Shown one piece after another: positions 14,510 through 20,834 of a DNA stretch of 31,297 nucleotides. The notes under the pieces are model-generated. The model did no database searches and was not told the origin of the DNA. It saw nothing but the letters and a program-made list of their open reading frames with translations. The position numbers were made by a program, and so were the translations under genes. Within the stretch, counting starts at the first letter, position 1. Each line of letters starts with the position of its first letter. The stretch comes from an uncultured Caryophanales bacterium (GTDB lineage Bacteria > Bacillota_I > Bacilli_A > RFN20 > CAG-826): assembly GCA_947165725.1 (NCBI GenBank), contig CAMVBL010000008.1, positions 1-31,297 on the forward strand, written 5' to 3'.

Positions 14510-15316
14510 TTAAGCGGCGAAGACCACTGTGAAGTATTTAACTGCTAAGTTGTAACTATCAACTCTAGTGAATTTGAATGTGTTAGCACCAGCGACTAAT
14601 GCGACAGCACCAACTTCACAATCACCGATTTGTGAATATGTGACTGAGCCAACTGTTTCGCCTGCTGCTTCTGGTAAAATATCACCAAATTTTGTGGTGA
14701 GGTTTGCAGATGGATCAACTTCCGCACCATTAACTTCGAGTTTGAAGTTGCATGTATTAGCACTATCTTTAACGCTGGAGAATGATTTATCTTGGTTATC
14801 ATTATTGCCATCGTGCCAGTAGTCCATTGCGCCTGTTAAATAAACTTTACCGGTCTTGGCTTCTGGAATGTTAATTTTAACTTCCATGTATTCGCCTTTG
14901 CTTGAAAGTTTGATACAGCCTGCTGGAGCACCACCTTTATCAGTGCCTTCTATGGTTGCTAACGCTGTAGCAACTCTTAAGCCTTTAGCGTGGCAAACTG
15001 AACATTCGATGTTTTCATAAGCAACACCTTCACCTGACGCTGCAACTTCTGTTGCGGTCCATGTGTGTTGTTTGAGTTTTGGAATAGCTCTTTCTTCTTT
15101 GTTGCCAGCGTCACTTGTACGTTCTTCTTTGCCTTCAGCAGCACATGTGGCTGGAGTGACGACTTTCCAATCACCCCATTTTTCTCTTGAGGTTGATGGT
15201 CTTTGTGATGTTGAGGCTGGTTTAGCGGTTGATTGATCTGCATTATTGCCACCATTACAAGCGGCTAAAGATAATGCAGCAAAAATTGTCATTAAAGCGA
15301 CTAATCTTTTTTTCAT
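14510..15316 (-). CDS. Lipoprotein with Cys-containing surface module and C-terminal jelly-roll-like domain
   Basis: A 268-residue lipoprotein: lipobox LAAC (C20) and a short Ser/Thr linker with STAKPAS and RPSTS. A segment W..VTPATCAAEGKEERT, then KLKQHTW, then ENIECSVCHAK resembles the small Cys-rich repeats (CT..G, C..C, H.W) found in Firmicutes surface proteins. The remainder (about 130-268) is beta-rich, with GEYMEVKINIPEAKTGKVYLTG and a closing YNLAVKYFTVVF like the ends of carbohydrate-binding jelly rolls in the neighbouring lipoproteins. No enzyme motif is seen. GGAGG lies about 9 bases before the ATG, the strongest ribosome binding site of the island. An extended -10 promoter overlaps the end of the upstream cysQ-like gene. 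Confidence 0.78.
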   Translation of the reverse strand: MKKRLVALMTIFAALSLAACNGGNNADQSTAKPASTSQRPSTSREKWGDWKVVTPATCAAEGKEERTSDAGNKEERAIPKLKQHTWTATEVAASGEGVAYENIECSVCHAKGLRVATALATIEGTDKGGAPAGCIKLSSKGEYMEVKINIPEAKTGKVYLTGAMDYWHDGNNDNQDKSFSSVKDSANTCNFKLEVNGAEVDPSANLTTKFGDILPEAAGETVGSVTYSQIGDCEVGAVALVAGANTFKFTRVDSYNLAVKYFTVVFAA

Positions 15317-15350
15317 TAAAAATTTCCTCCGAAAAAATTATGTATTTTAT

Positions 15351-15370
15351 CTAACACGGTTCGTGTTTAG
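15351..15370. promoter_or_regulatory. Inverted repeat in the leader of the 268-residue lipoprotein gene
   Basis: CTAACACG-GTT-CGTGTTTAG: AACACG and CGTGTT pair perfectly around GTT, and the repeat extends outward with a 1-base bulge. It lies just after the predicted transcription start and could be an operator or a leader hairpin. Confidence 0.5.
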
Positions 15371-15383
15371 TAAATCTTAATAT

Positions 15384-15392
15384 ATTATAGCA
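15384..15392 (-). promoter_or_regulatory. Extended -10 promoter for the 268-residue lipoprotein gene
   Basis: TGCTATAAT on the minus strand is a perfect extended -10 (TGnTATAAT). It contains the stop codon region of the cysQ-like gene. No good -35 is seen, as is usual for this promoter type. Confidence 0.5.
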
Positions 15393-16161
15393 AGAAATTT
15401 TCAATTCTATTACAAATTAAATAACCTTCACGATTATGTACGTCCGTGCGGTTATATATAATGCGTTCTTTGTTTGGAGTTAAAAATACACCACCAGCTT
15501 GTTCAACGATGACTTGACTAGCAGCGGTATCCCACTCTTTGGTGCCATCACTTAAACGATAGGTAAGTTCGCCATAACCTTGAGCGATTCTACAAGCCTT
15601 TAAAGCGGAACCCCACTTTTCAATTTTAGTAATTTTATCTGGGTATTTAGCAATTACAGCATCTTCTTCTGGTTTGGAATGGAAGACACTCTTGTAAACT
15701 GTTAAATTGTCAATTTTATCGTTGACGTGTATGCGTTTAGTCAGTCCATCCTTACGATAGAAGGCGCCCATTCCTTTAGCAGCGAAATAGACTTCACCAG
15801 TTAATGGAACAACTACAACACCGACGACTGCTTCATGTTTATAGGCAAGGGCGATGTTTGTGGTAAAACCACCATCTTTAGCGACAAAGTCTTTTGTGCC
15901 ATCGACTGGATCAACAATCCAAACGAAATCGTTATCTAACCTAGATAAATCATCGGTACTTTCTTCAGTTAAGAAAGCATATGTTGGATATTTTTTATGA
16001 AGATATTCTCTAATTACTTTATCGGCGTTTTTATCCGCGAGAGTAACTGGAGAATTATCATCTTTGATTTCCACGGAAAAGTCAGTGTTGTATATCTCTA
16101 AAATACCTTTAATGGCTTTAACACCCGCTTCAATCGCGGCTTCGAGTTGTTCTTCCCACAT
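15385..16161 (-). CDS. cysQ: Inositol-monophosphatase-family 3'(2'),5'-bisphosphate nucleotidase (CysQ-like)
   Basis: This 258-residue Mg-dependent phosphatase of the lithium-sensitive superfamily has all metal-binding motifs: EEST at 66-69, DPVDGTKDF at 84-92, and EWDTAA with D211. DPVDGTKDF (with K-D rather than T-N after DGT) and the WGSALKACRIAQGYGELTYR block are features of CysQ/BPNase, which turns 3'-phosphoadenosine 5'-phosphate into AMP, rather than of true inositol monophosphatases. AAGGAA precedes the ATG by about 10 bases. One base separates it from the stop of nrnA, the other gene in this operon able to act on pAp in known relatives. There is no terminator after it, but a lipoprotein promoter begins at its end. 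Confidence 0.8.
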   Translation of the reverse strand: MWEEQLEAAIEAGVKAIKGILEIYNTDFSVEIKDDNSPVTLADKNADKVIREYLHKKYPTYAFLTEESTDDLSRLDNDFVWIVDPVDGTKDFVAKDGGFTTNIALAYKHEAVVGVVVVPLTGEVYFAAKGMGAFYRKDGLTKRIHVNDKIDNLTVYKSVFHSKPEEDAVIAKYPDKITKIEKWGSALKACRIAQGYGELTYRLSDGTKEWDTAASQVIVEQAGGVFLTPNKERIIYNRTDVHNREGYLICNRIENFLL

Positions 16162-16162
16162 T

Positions 16163-17113
16163 CTATTCGTTTCCTTTCTTCACCACTTCGGCAAATAAGT
16201 CTAAAAGTTCATTAATAACTTCTGGACCAAACTTCTTATAAGTAAAGCCTGCGGCGAATGCATGACCACCACCACCAAAGTGCATGGCTATTTTTTGAAT
16301 GTCAAAGGTGCTACTACGCATTTCTACTTGCATGCCACCATTATCAGTTTCAGAAGCTACAAACCAAACTGGGAAACCTGTGACATAGCTTAATAATGAA
16401 GTATTACCACAGATTTGAGCGGATGTAACTCCGAGTTTTTCTCTTTCTTTTTTAGTGGCGACAGCGTAGATGATGCCACGTTCATCTTTTGTGACGTGGC
16501 TATAAATGAATGATTTAATTGTTATTGATATTTCAGGAACTAAGTTGTTTGTCTTATTTAATAAGATCGGATCAACGCCGAGGTCACATAAATCACGGGC
16601 GATTTCAAACATCCTGACAAAGTTATTAGCGAATTGGAATCTTGCGGTATCAGTCATTATACCGAGGTAGAGAGCGCTACCGGCGATTAGATCGATATCA
16701 AAATTATTTTCTTTAGCGAAACGATAAATCAATTCACAAGTTGATGTGGCATTATCATCAATGACTTCTGGACCTTCATGGAAAGTATGAGTGTCAATGT
16801 GATGATCGATTTTGGCAAAATCACGTGCTTTCCACGCTCTTTGATCTTCCAAACGATTGATGTCATTGCTATCAAGAACTATAGCTAAAGATTGGGCAAT
16901 TATTTCATCAGAAACAACATCCATTTTACCGAGAATATCAAAAAACTTTTTTAACCCACTGCCAACGCAGTAGACTTGTTTTTCTGGATATCTCGTTCTG
17001 AGAATGTTTCTTAGAGCAATTTGGCTTCCATAACAATCACCATCGGGATTAAGATGACCGAAAATCACTATCGAATCATATTGCTCAATCTTGGAGATGA
17101 TCGCTTCAAACAT
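16163..17113 (-). CDS. nrnA: DHH-family nanoRNase / pAp phosphatase NrnA
   Basis: The 316-residue product has DHH motifs: GHLNPDGD (H20, D24, D26), VLDSND with D81, and DHH itself at 103-105. A DHHA1 RNA-binding end contains GGGGHAFAAG. NrnA degrades 2-5-nucleotide RNAs to monomers and dephosphorylates pAp in Bacillus and Mycoplasma relatives. Length is normal. Its ATG shares an A with the rpoE stop (TAATG), so translation is coupled. All motif residues are present. The alternative, a c-di-AMP-cleaving DHH protein (GdpP or PDE type), is less likely: there is no membrane or PAS/GGDEF part, and NrnA is the common stand-alone form. Confidence 0.88.
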   Translation of the reverse strand: MFEAIISKIEQYDSIVIFGHLNPDGDCYGSQIALRNILRTRYPEKQVYCVGSGLKKFFDILGKMDVVSDEIIAQSLAIVLDSNDINRLEDQRAWKARDFAKIDHHIDTHTFHEGPEVIDDNATSTCELIYRFAKENNFDIDLIAGSALYLGIMTDTARFQFANNFVRMFEIARDLCDLGVDPILLNKTNNLVPEISITIKSFIYSHVTKDERGIIYAVATKKEREKLGVTSAQICGNTSLLSYVTGFPVWFVASETDNGGMQVEMRSSTFDIQKIAMHFGGGGHAFAAGFTYKKFGPEVINELLDLFAEVVKKGNE

Positions 17114-17523
17114 TAGAATTCGTTATCCTCTTTTTCTTCTTCGGACTCTTCTTGTTCTTCGTCAGAATTGAAGTCTTCTTCCTTTTGTTCTTCTTCGTCT
17201 TCGAAGGCCTTATTGTATTCGGCTTCTTCTTCCTCTTCTTCGCTATCATCATAGGAAGTTTCGACATCGGAATAAACTTCACTCATGTCGATGTGGACTT
17301 TCTCGAATTTGTGACGAATTCTAAGGTCCCATTCGTTTTCGCCTAAAGTGACGAAACGGCCATCAAGCATTAAGTTTGTGTAGAAGCGAGAGACCTTTGC
17401 TGCTGCTTCTTCTTCGCTTAAGCCAGCTTCTTTAACACAGTAAGCCCAAATATCTTGGAACTTGCTTTGTTGGCTTTGGGCGCTTACGTAATCGTAAGCA
17501 TGGTCTAATAATGATTTTGACAT
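17113..17523 (-). CDS. rpoE: DNA-directed RNA polymerase delta subunit
   Basis: Delta displaces nucleic acids from RNA polymerase and speeds recycling in Firmicutes. The N-terminal HARE-HTH domain spans about residues 1-75 (LLDHAYDYVSAQ onward, then KVSRFYTNLMLDGRFVTLGENEWDLR). Residues from about 80 are almost all Glu and Asp, which is the unstructured acidic tail. At 136 residues it is shorter than Bacillus delta (about 170), with the difference in the tail. AGGAGGA lies about 7 bases before the ATG. It sits 12 bases after argS and overlaps nrnA by one base. Together with the CarD-like protein at 3979 it gives two polymerase-binding regulators in the window. Confidence 0.93.
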   Translation of the reverse strand: MSKSLLDHAYDYVSAQSQQSKFQDIWAYCVKEAGLSEEEAAAKVSRFYTNLMLDGRFVTLGENEWDLRIRHKFEKVHIDMSEVYSDVETSYDDSEEEEEEAEYNKAFEDEEEQKEEDFNSDEEQEESEEEKEDNEF

Positions 17524-17535
17524 ACTAATGTCCTC

Positions 17536-19155
17536 CTACATATGTATTGGAGCGCTGACACCGATAAGGGCAAGCGCATTCTTTAACACTATTTTACTTG
17601 CTTTGACTAAAGCAAGACGTGAACCACTGAGTTCTAAATTGTTTTGATCGATGACACGGCATTCGTTATAAAAAGCGTGAACGAGTTCCGCGAGTGTATG
17701 GATGTAATTCGTAACTTTATATGGCGCTTTATCTTTAGCCGCATCATTCACTAAATTAGCAAAGTCAGCAAGGTGCTTTAATAAAGCCATTTCAGAAGGT
17801 TGGCTTAATAACTTAGCGCTGTTATCAATAGCGATACCTTTACCTTGTTCTAAAATAGAGCAGAGTCTAGCGTGAGCATATTGAGCATAATAAACTGGGT
17901 TATTAGAACTTTGTTCTTTTGCTAAGTCCATATCAAAGTCTAAGTGAGATGAAGGAGCACGCATTGCGAAGAAATAACGCATCGCATCAACGCCAACTTC
18001 TTCACAGACATCTCTTAAAGTGATGGCGTCTCCTCTTCTTTTACTAGCTTTATATTCTTGTCCATCTTTAAGGAATCTCACCATTTGAATTAATTCAACA
18101 TGGAGAATATCTTGTGGATAACCATGCATCATTAAAGCGGATTTCATTCTATTAATATAACCGTGATGGTCTGCGCCTAAGACATCGATAAGAGCATCAA
18201 ATCCACGTGATAATTTATTAACGTGGTAGCAGATATCAGGTAAGAAGTAGGTGTAATCACCATTACTCTTTTGAATAACACGGTCTTTATCATCGATAAA
18301 GTCAGATGTCTTTAAATATAAGGCATCATCTTGTCTATATGTATATTTGCTTAAGAAGTCTAATTCTTTTTCGATAGCGTTGTCCGCTCTAATGGCTTTC
18401 TCTGAAGAGAAGACATCATGCTTAACTCTAAATAATTCTAAGTCTTTAACAATTCTATCGAGTTCGATTTTGACACCTTTTTCCTTGAAATATGGGATTG
18501 GGTCGGCCATCTTAAGTGCTTCATCACCAATTTCATTTTTAATTGTTTCAGCAATTTCAACGATGTCATGACCAGCATAACCATCTTCTGGGATTTCGGC
18601 TTGAATACCGAATAATTCTTTATATCTAGCTTGGATGGATAAGGCGAGGTTTGTGATTTGGCTACCAGCATCATTGATGTAATATTCTTTAGTCACATCA
18701 TAACCAGCGAAATCTAAAATACGAGAAATGCTATCACCAATTGCTGCGCCTCTAGCGGTACCAACGTGAAGAATACCAGTTGGGTTAGCGGAAACGAATT
18801 CCACATTAATTTTGAAATTCTTTCTTGGTGAACGACCATAGTTTTCATCTTCAGTGATGATTTTATTTACGAAGGCTTGAAGCGAATCATGCTTCATAAA
18901 GAAATTAATAAAACCAGGGCCCGCAATTTCGATTTTCTCTATACCGTCTCTATTAATTTTCTCAATTAACATGCTAGCGACATCGCGTGGTGCTTTGCCA
19001 AATAATCTAGATAATTTCATCGCAACATTAGTGGCATAGTCACCATGTGCTTCATCTTTACTCTTTTCAATGACGATATCATTAAGAGCGACTTCTTGAC
19101 CAAGATCTAAAAGAGCTTTTTGGATTTTGAGTTTAATGCTTTCAATAATGTCCAT
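17536..19155 (-). CDS. argS: Arginyl-tRNA synthetase
   Basis: Class I synthetase, 539 residues from the preferred ATG at 19155. An upstream in-frame start at 19185 adds 10 residues, but AAGGAG lies 5-7 bases before 19155 and the family normally starts just before IKxxIxxAL. Domains: N-terminal Add-1 domain (about 1-85), catalytic core with SANPTGILHVGTARGA (the HIGH region), YKASKRRGD as KMSKS-like loop, and the C-terminal DALR anticodon-binding domain (YAQYAHARLCSIL, then ALVHAFYNECRV). The HIGH motif reads HVGT here, with Thr where most relatives have the second His. It begins one base after the ispF stop, with the ribosome binding site inside ispF. Confidence 0.95.
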   Translation of the reverse strand: MDIIESIKLKIQKALLDLGQEVALNDIVIEKSKDEAHGDYATNVAMKLSRLFGKAPRDVASMLIEKINRDGIEKIEIAGPGFINFFMKHDSLQAFVNKIITEDENYGRSPRKNFKINVEFVSANPTGILHVGTARGAAIGDSISRILDFAGYDVTKEYYINDAGSQITNLALSIQARYKELFGIQAEIPEDGYAGHDIVEIAETIKNEIGDEALKMADPIPYFKEKGVKIELDRIVKDLELFRVKHDVFSSEKAIRADNAIEKELDFLSKYTYRQDDALYLKTSDFIDDKDRVIQKSNGDYTYFLPDICYHVNKLSRGFDALIDVLGADHHGYINRMKSALMMHGYPQDILHVELIQMVRFLKDGQEYKASKRRGDAITLRDVCEEVGVDAMRYFFAMRAPSSHLDFDMDLAKEQSSNNPVYYAQYAHARLCSILEQGKGIAIDNSAKLLSQPSEMALLKHLADFANLVNDAAKDKAPYKVTNYIHTLAELVHAFYNECRVIDQNNLELSGSRLALVKASKIVLKNALALIGVSAPIHM

Positions 19156-19156
19156 T

Positions 19157-19633
19157 TTATTCTCCTTTCTTTCTAAGCATGACAATGGCGTCCGCTTTTA
19201 CGGCCAAGCCTTTACCGATATCATCGATACCTTCATTAGTTCCCGCTTTGACGGAAACATTCTCAATGGAAGTATTTAATAATAAACCCAAGTTGTTTCG
19301 CATTTCCATAATAAATGGTGCGAGTTTTGGTTTTTCTAATGTAATTGAGACATCAACATTGTTGATTTCATAGCCTTTTTCATCCATCATAGCCACCACT
19401 CTTTTAACGATAATTGATGAATCAATATCTTTAAATTCTGGTGTACCTGGGAAATGTTTTCCTAAATCACCAAGAGCAAGAGCGCCTAAGATAGCTTCGC
19501 TAACAGCGTGATAAACAACATCTCCATCGCTATGTGCTTGTTCGCCCACGGGGCTAGGAACACATACGCCAGAGAGCATGAGTCTACGACCTTCAACTAG
19601 TCTATGAATATCAGTAGCAAATCCAATTCTCAT
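19157..19633 (-). CDS. ispF: 2-C-methyl-D-erythritol 2,4-cyclodiphosphate synthase
   Basis: IspF makes the cyclic diphosphate in the MEP isoprenoid pathway. The 158-residue product has the zinc ligands D8 and H10 (ATDIH), H42, the HSDGDVVYHA signature at 34-43, GDLGKHFPGT at 55-64 and the C-terminal KAGTNEGIDDIGKG block. Length matches the family. Its presence implies MEP-type isoprenoid synthesis. The usual partner ispD is not adjacent. One base lies between the ychF stop and its ATG, and no strong ribosome binding site is seen, so it relies on translational coupling with ychF. Confidence 0.97.
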   Translation of the reverse strand: MRIGFATDIHRLVEGRRLMLSGVCVPSPVGEQAHSDGDVVYHAVSEAILGALALGDLGKHFPGTPEFKDIDSSIIVKRVVAMMDEKGYEINNVDVSITLEKPKLAPFIMEMRNNLGLLLNTSIENVSVKAGTNEGIDDIGKGLAVKADAIVMLRKKGE

Positions 19634-19634
19634 A

Positions 19635-20747
19635 TTACTTTTTCACATTAAAACGGAAGAACATAATGTCACCATCTTTTGGATAGTAACCTTTACCTTC
19701 TGTTCTAATCTTTCCCGCTTCTTTAACAGCGTGTTCACTTCCGAGTTCATGAATGGCTTCATATGGATAGACTTCCGCACAAATGAAACCTTTTTGGAAA
19801 TCGGTATGGATAACGCCAGCGCATTCAGGAGCTGACATATTGTTTTTAAATGTCCAGGCACGGCATTCATCCGCACCAACAGTGAAGAATGTTGATAAAT
19901 TTAATAATTTATATGTGGCTTTAATGACTTTTTCTAAGCCAGATTCTTTAACGTTAAGTTCCGCTAAATATTCTTTTCTTTCTTCTTCGCTTAATTCAGA
20001 TAAGTCACTTTCAATTTGAGCGGAAACTGGAATGACTTGATTGTTTTCACTAGATGCATATTTCAAAACATCTTGATAGTACTTACAGTTATCTAAGTCC
20101 ATCAAATCATTTTCGCCCACATTAGCGACATAGATAATTGGTTTATCTGTTAAAAGGTGATAGTTAACTTTACAATATGCAATTTGATCTTCAGTAAGTT
20201 TTGCTTTTCTAGCAGGTAAACCTTGTTCAAGAACTTCTTTTAATGGTTTAAGAAGACCCATTTCATAAATGGCATCTTTATCTTTAGCGATTCTTGCTTT
20301 GGCTTCGCTCTTTTCAATACGCTTATCAACAGTATCCAAATCTGCCATAACGAGTTCGAGATTGATAATCTCAATATCTCTAATTGGATCAACGGATTCT
20401 TCAACGTGAACAATATCAGCGTTATCAAAACAACGGACCACTTCCACGATGGCGTCGCATTCACGAATATTGGCTAAAAACTTATTGCCTAAGCCTTCAC
20501 CATTAGAAGCACCTTTGACCAAACCAGCAATATCTGTGAATTCAACGGTTGCTGGAATTTTTCTTTCAGGTTTAAAAATATTTGTTAAAAAACCTAATCT
20601 TTCGTCAGGAACGTTAACAACACCTGTATTTGGATTGATAGTCGCAAACGGATAGTTCGCTGCTTCAACGTGTGAATTGGTAATCGCGTTAAATAGCGTC
20701 GACTTTCCAACATTTGGTAATCCAACAATGCCTGCTTTTAATCCCAT
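19635..20747 (-). CDS. ychF: Redox-regulated ATPase / GTPase YchF (OLA1 family)
   Basis: A 370-residue ribosome-associated P-loop NTPase. G1 is GLPNVGKST (9-17), G3 is [10 protein letters not shown] at about 69-78. The base-recognition motif is NVGE in place of NKxD, the change that makes YchF/OLA1 prefer ATP. The C-terminal TGS domain ends in [18 protein letters not shown]. Length is exactly as in the family. AGAGGAA lies about 11 bases before the ATG. It is the first gene of the ychF-ispF-argS-rpoE-nrnA-cysQ operon and has a good promoter upstream. Confidence 0.96.
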   Translation of the reverse strand: MGLKAGIVGLPNVGKSTLFNAITNSHVEAANYPFATINPNTGVVNVPDERLGFLTNIFKPERKIPATVEFTDIAGLVKGASNGEGLGNKFLANIRECDAIVEVVRCFDNADIVHVEESVDPIRDIEIINLELVMADLDTVDKRIEKSEAKARIAKDKDAIYEMGLLKPLKEVLEQGLPARKAKLTEDQIAYCKVNYHLLTDKPIIYVANVGENDLMDLDNCKYYQDVLKYASSENNQVIPVSAQIESDLSELSEEERKEYLAELNVKESGLEKVIKATYKLLNLSTFFTVGADECRAWTFKNNMSAPECAGVIHTDFQKGFICAEVYPYEAIHELGSEHAVKEAGKIRTEGKGYYPKDGDIMFFRFNVKK

Positions 20748-20778
20748 AATAGTGTTTTCCTCTTTTAGTGCGCTACCT

Positions 20779-20807
20779 ATTATAAGGGATAAATGCTAAA
20801 TTAACAA
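20779..20807 (-). promoter_or_regulatory. Promoter of the ychF operon
   Basis: On the minus strand TTGTTA (20802-20807), a 17-base spacer, then TATAAT (20779-20784). The transcript would start about 25 bases before the ATG at 20747. Confidence 0.65.
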
Positions 20808-20834
20808 AACAAAATAAAATTTGTTTTATTGTTT
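20803..20834 (-). terminator. Possible weak A/T-only terminator after the 935-residue ABC gene
   Basis: On the minus strand AAAACAAA / TTTTGTTTT forms an A/T-rich hairpin overlapping the stop codon region and the ychF -35 box. The stem has one or two G-C pairs only, so termination would be weak and some readthrough into ychF is likely. Confidence 0.25.

Noticed and set aside
7215..15316. Prophage, insertion sequence or transposon carrying the lipoprotein island
   Set aside because: No transposase, integrase, terminal inverted repeats, tRNA or direct repeats are seen at the borders.
17152..17346. Phe-rich plus-strand frame that looks like a small membrane protein
   Set aside because: It is the complement of the Glu/Asp-rich tail of rpoE; GAA and GAG codons read backwards give Phe and Leu.
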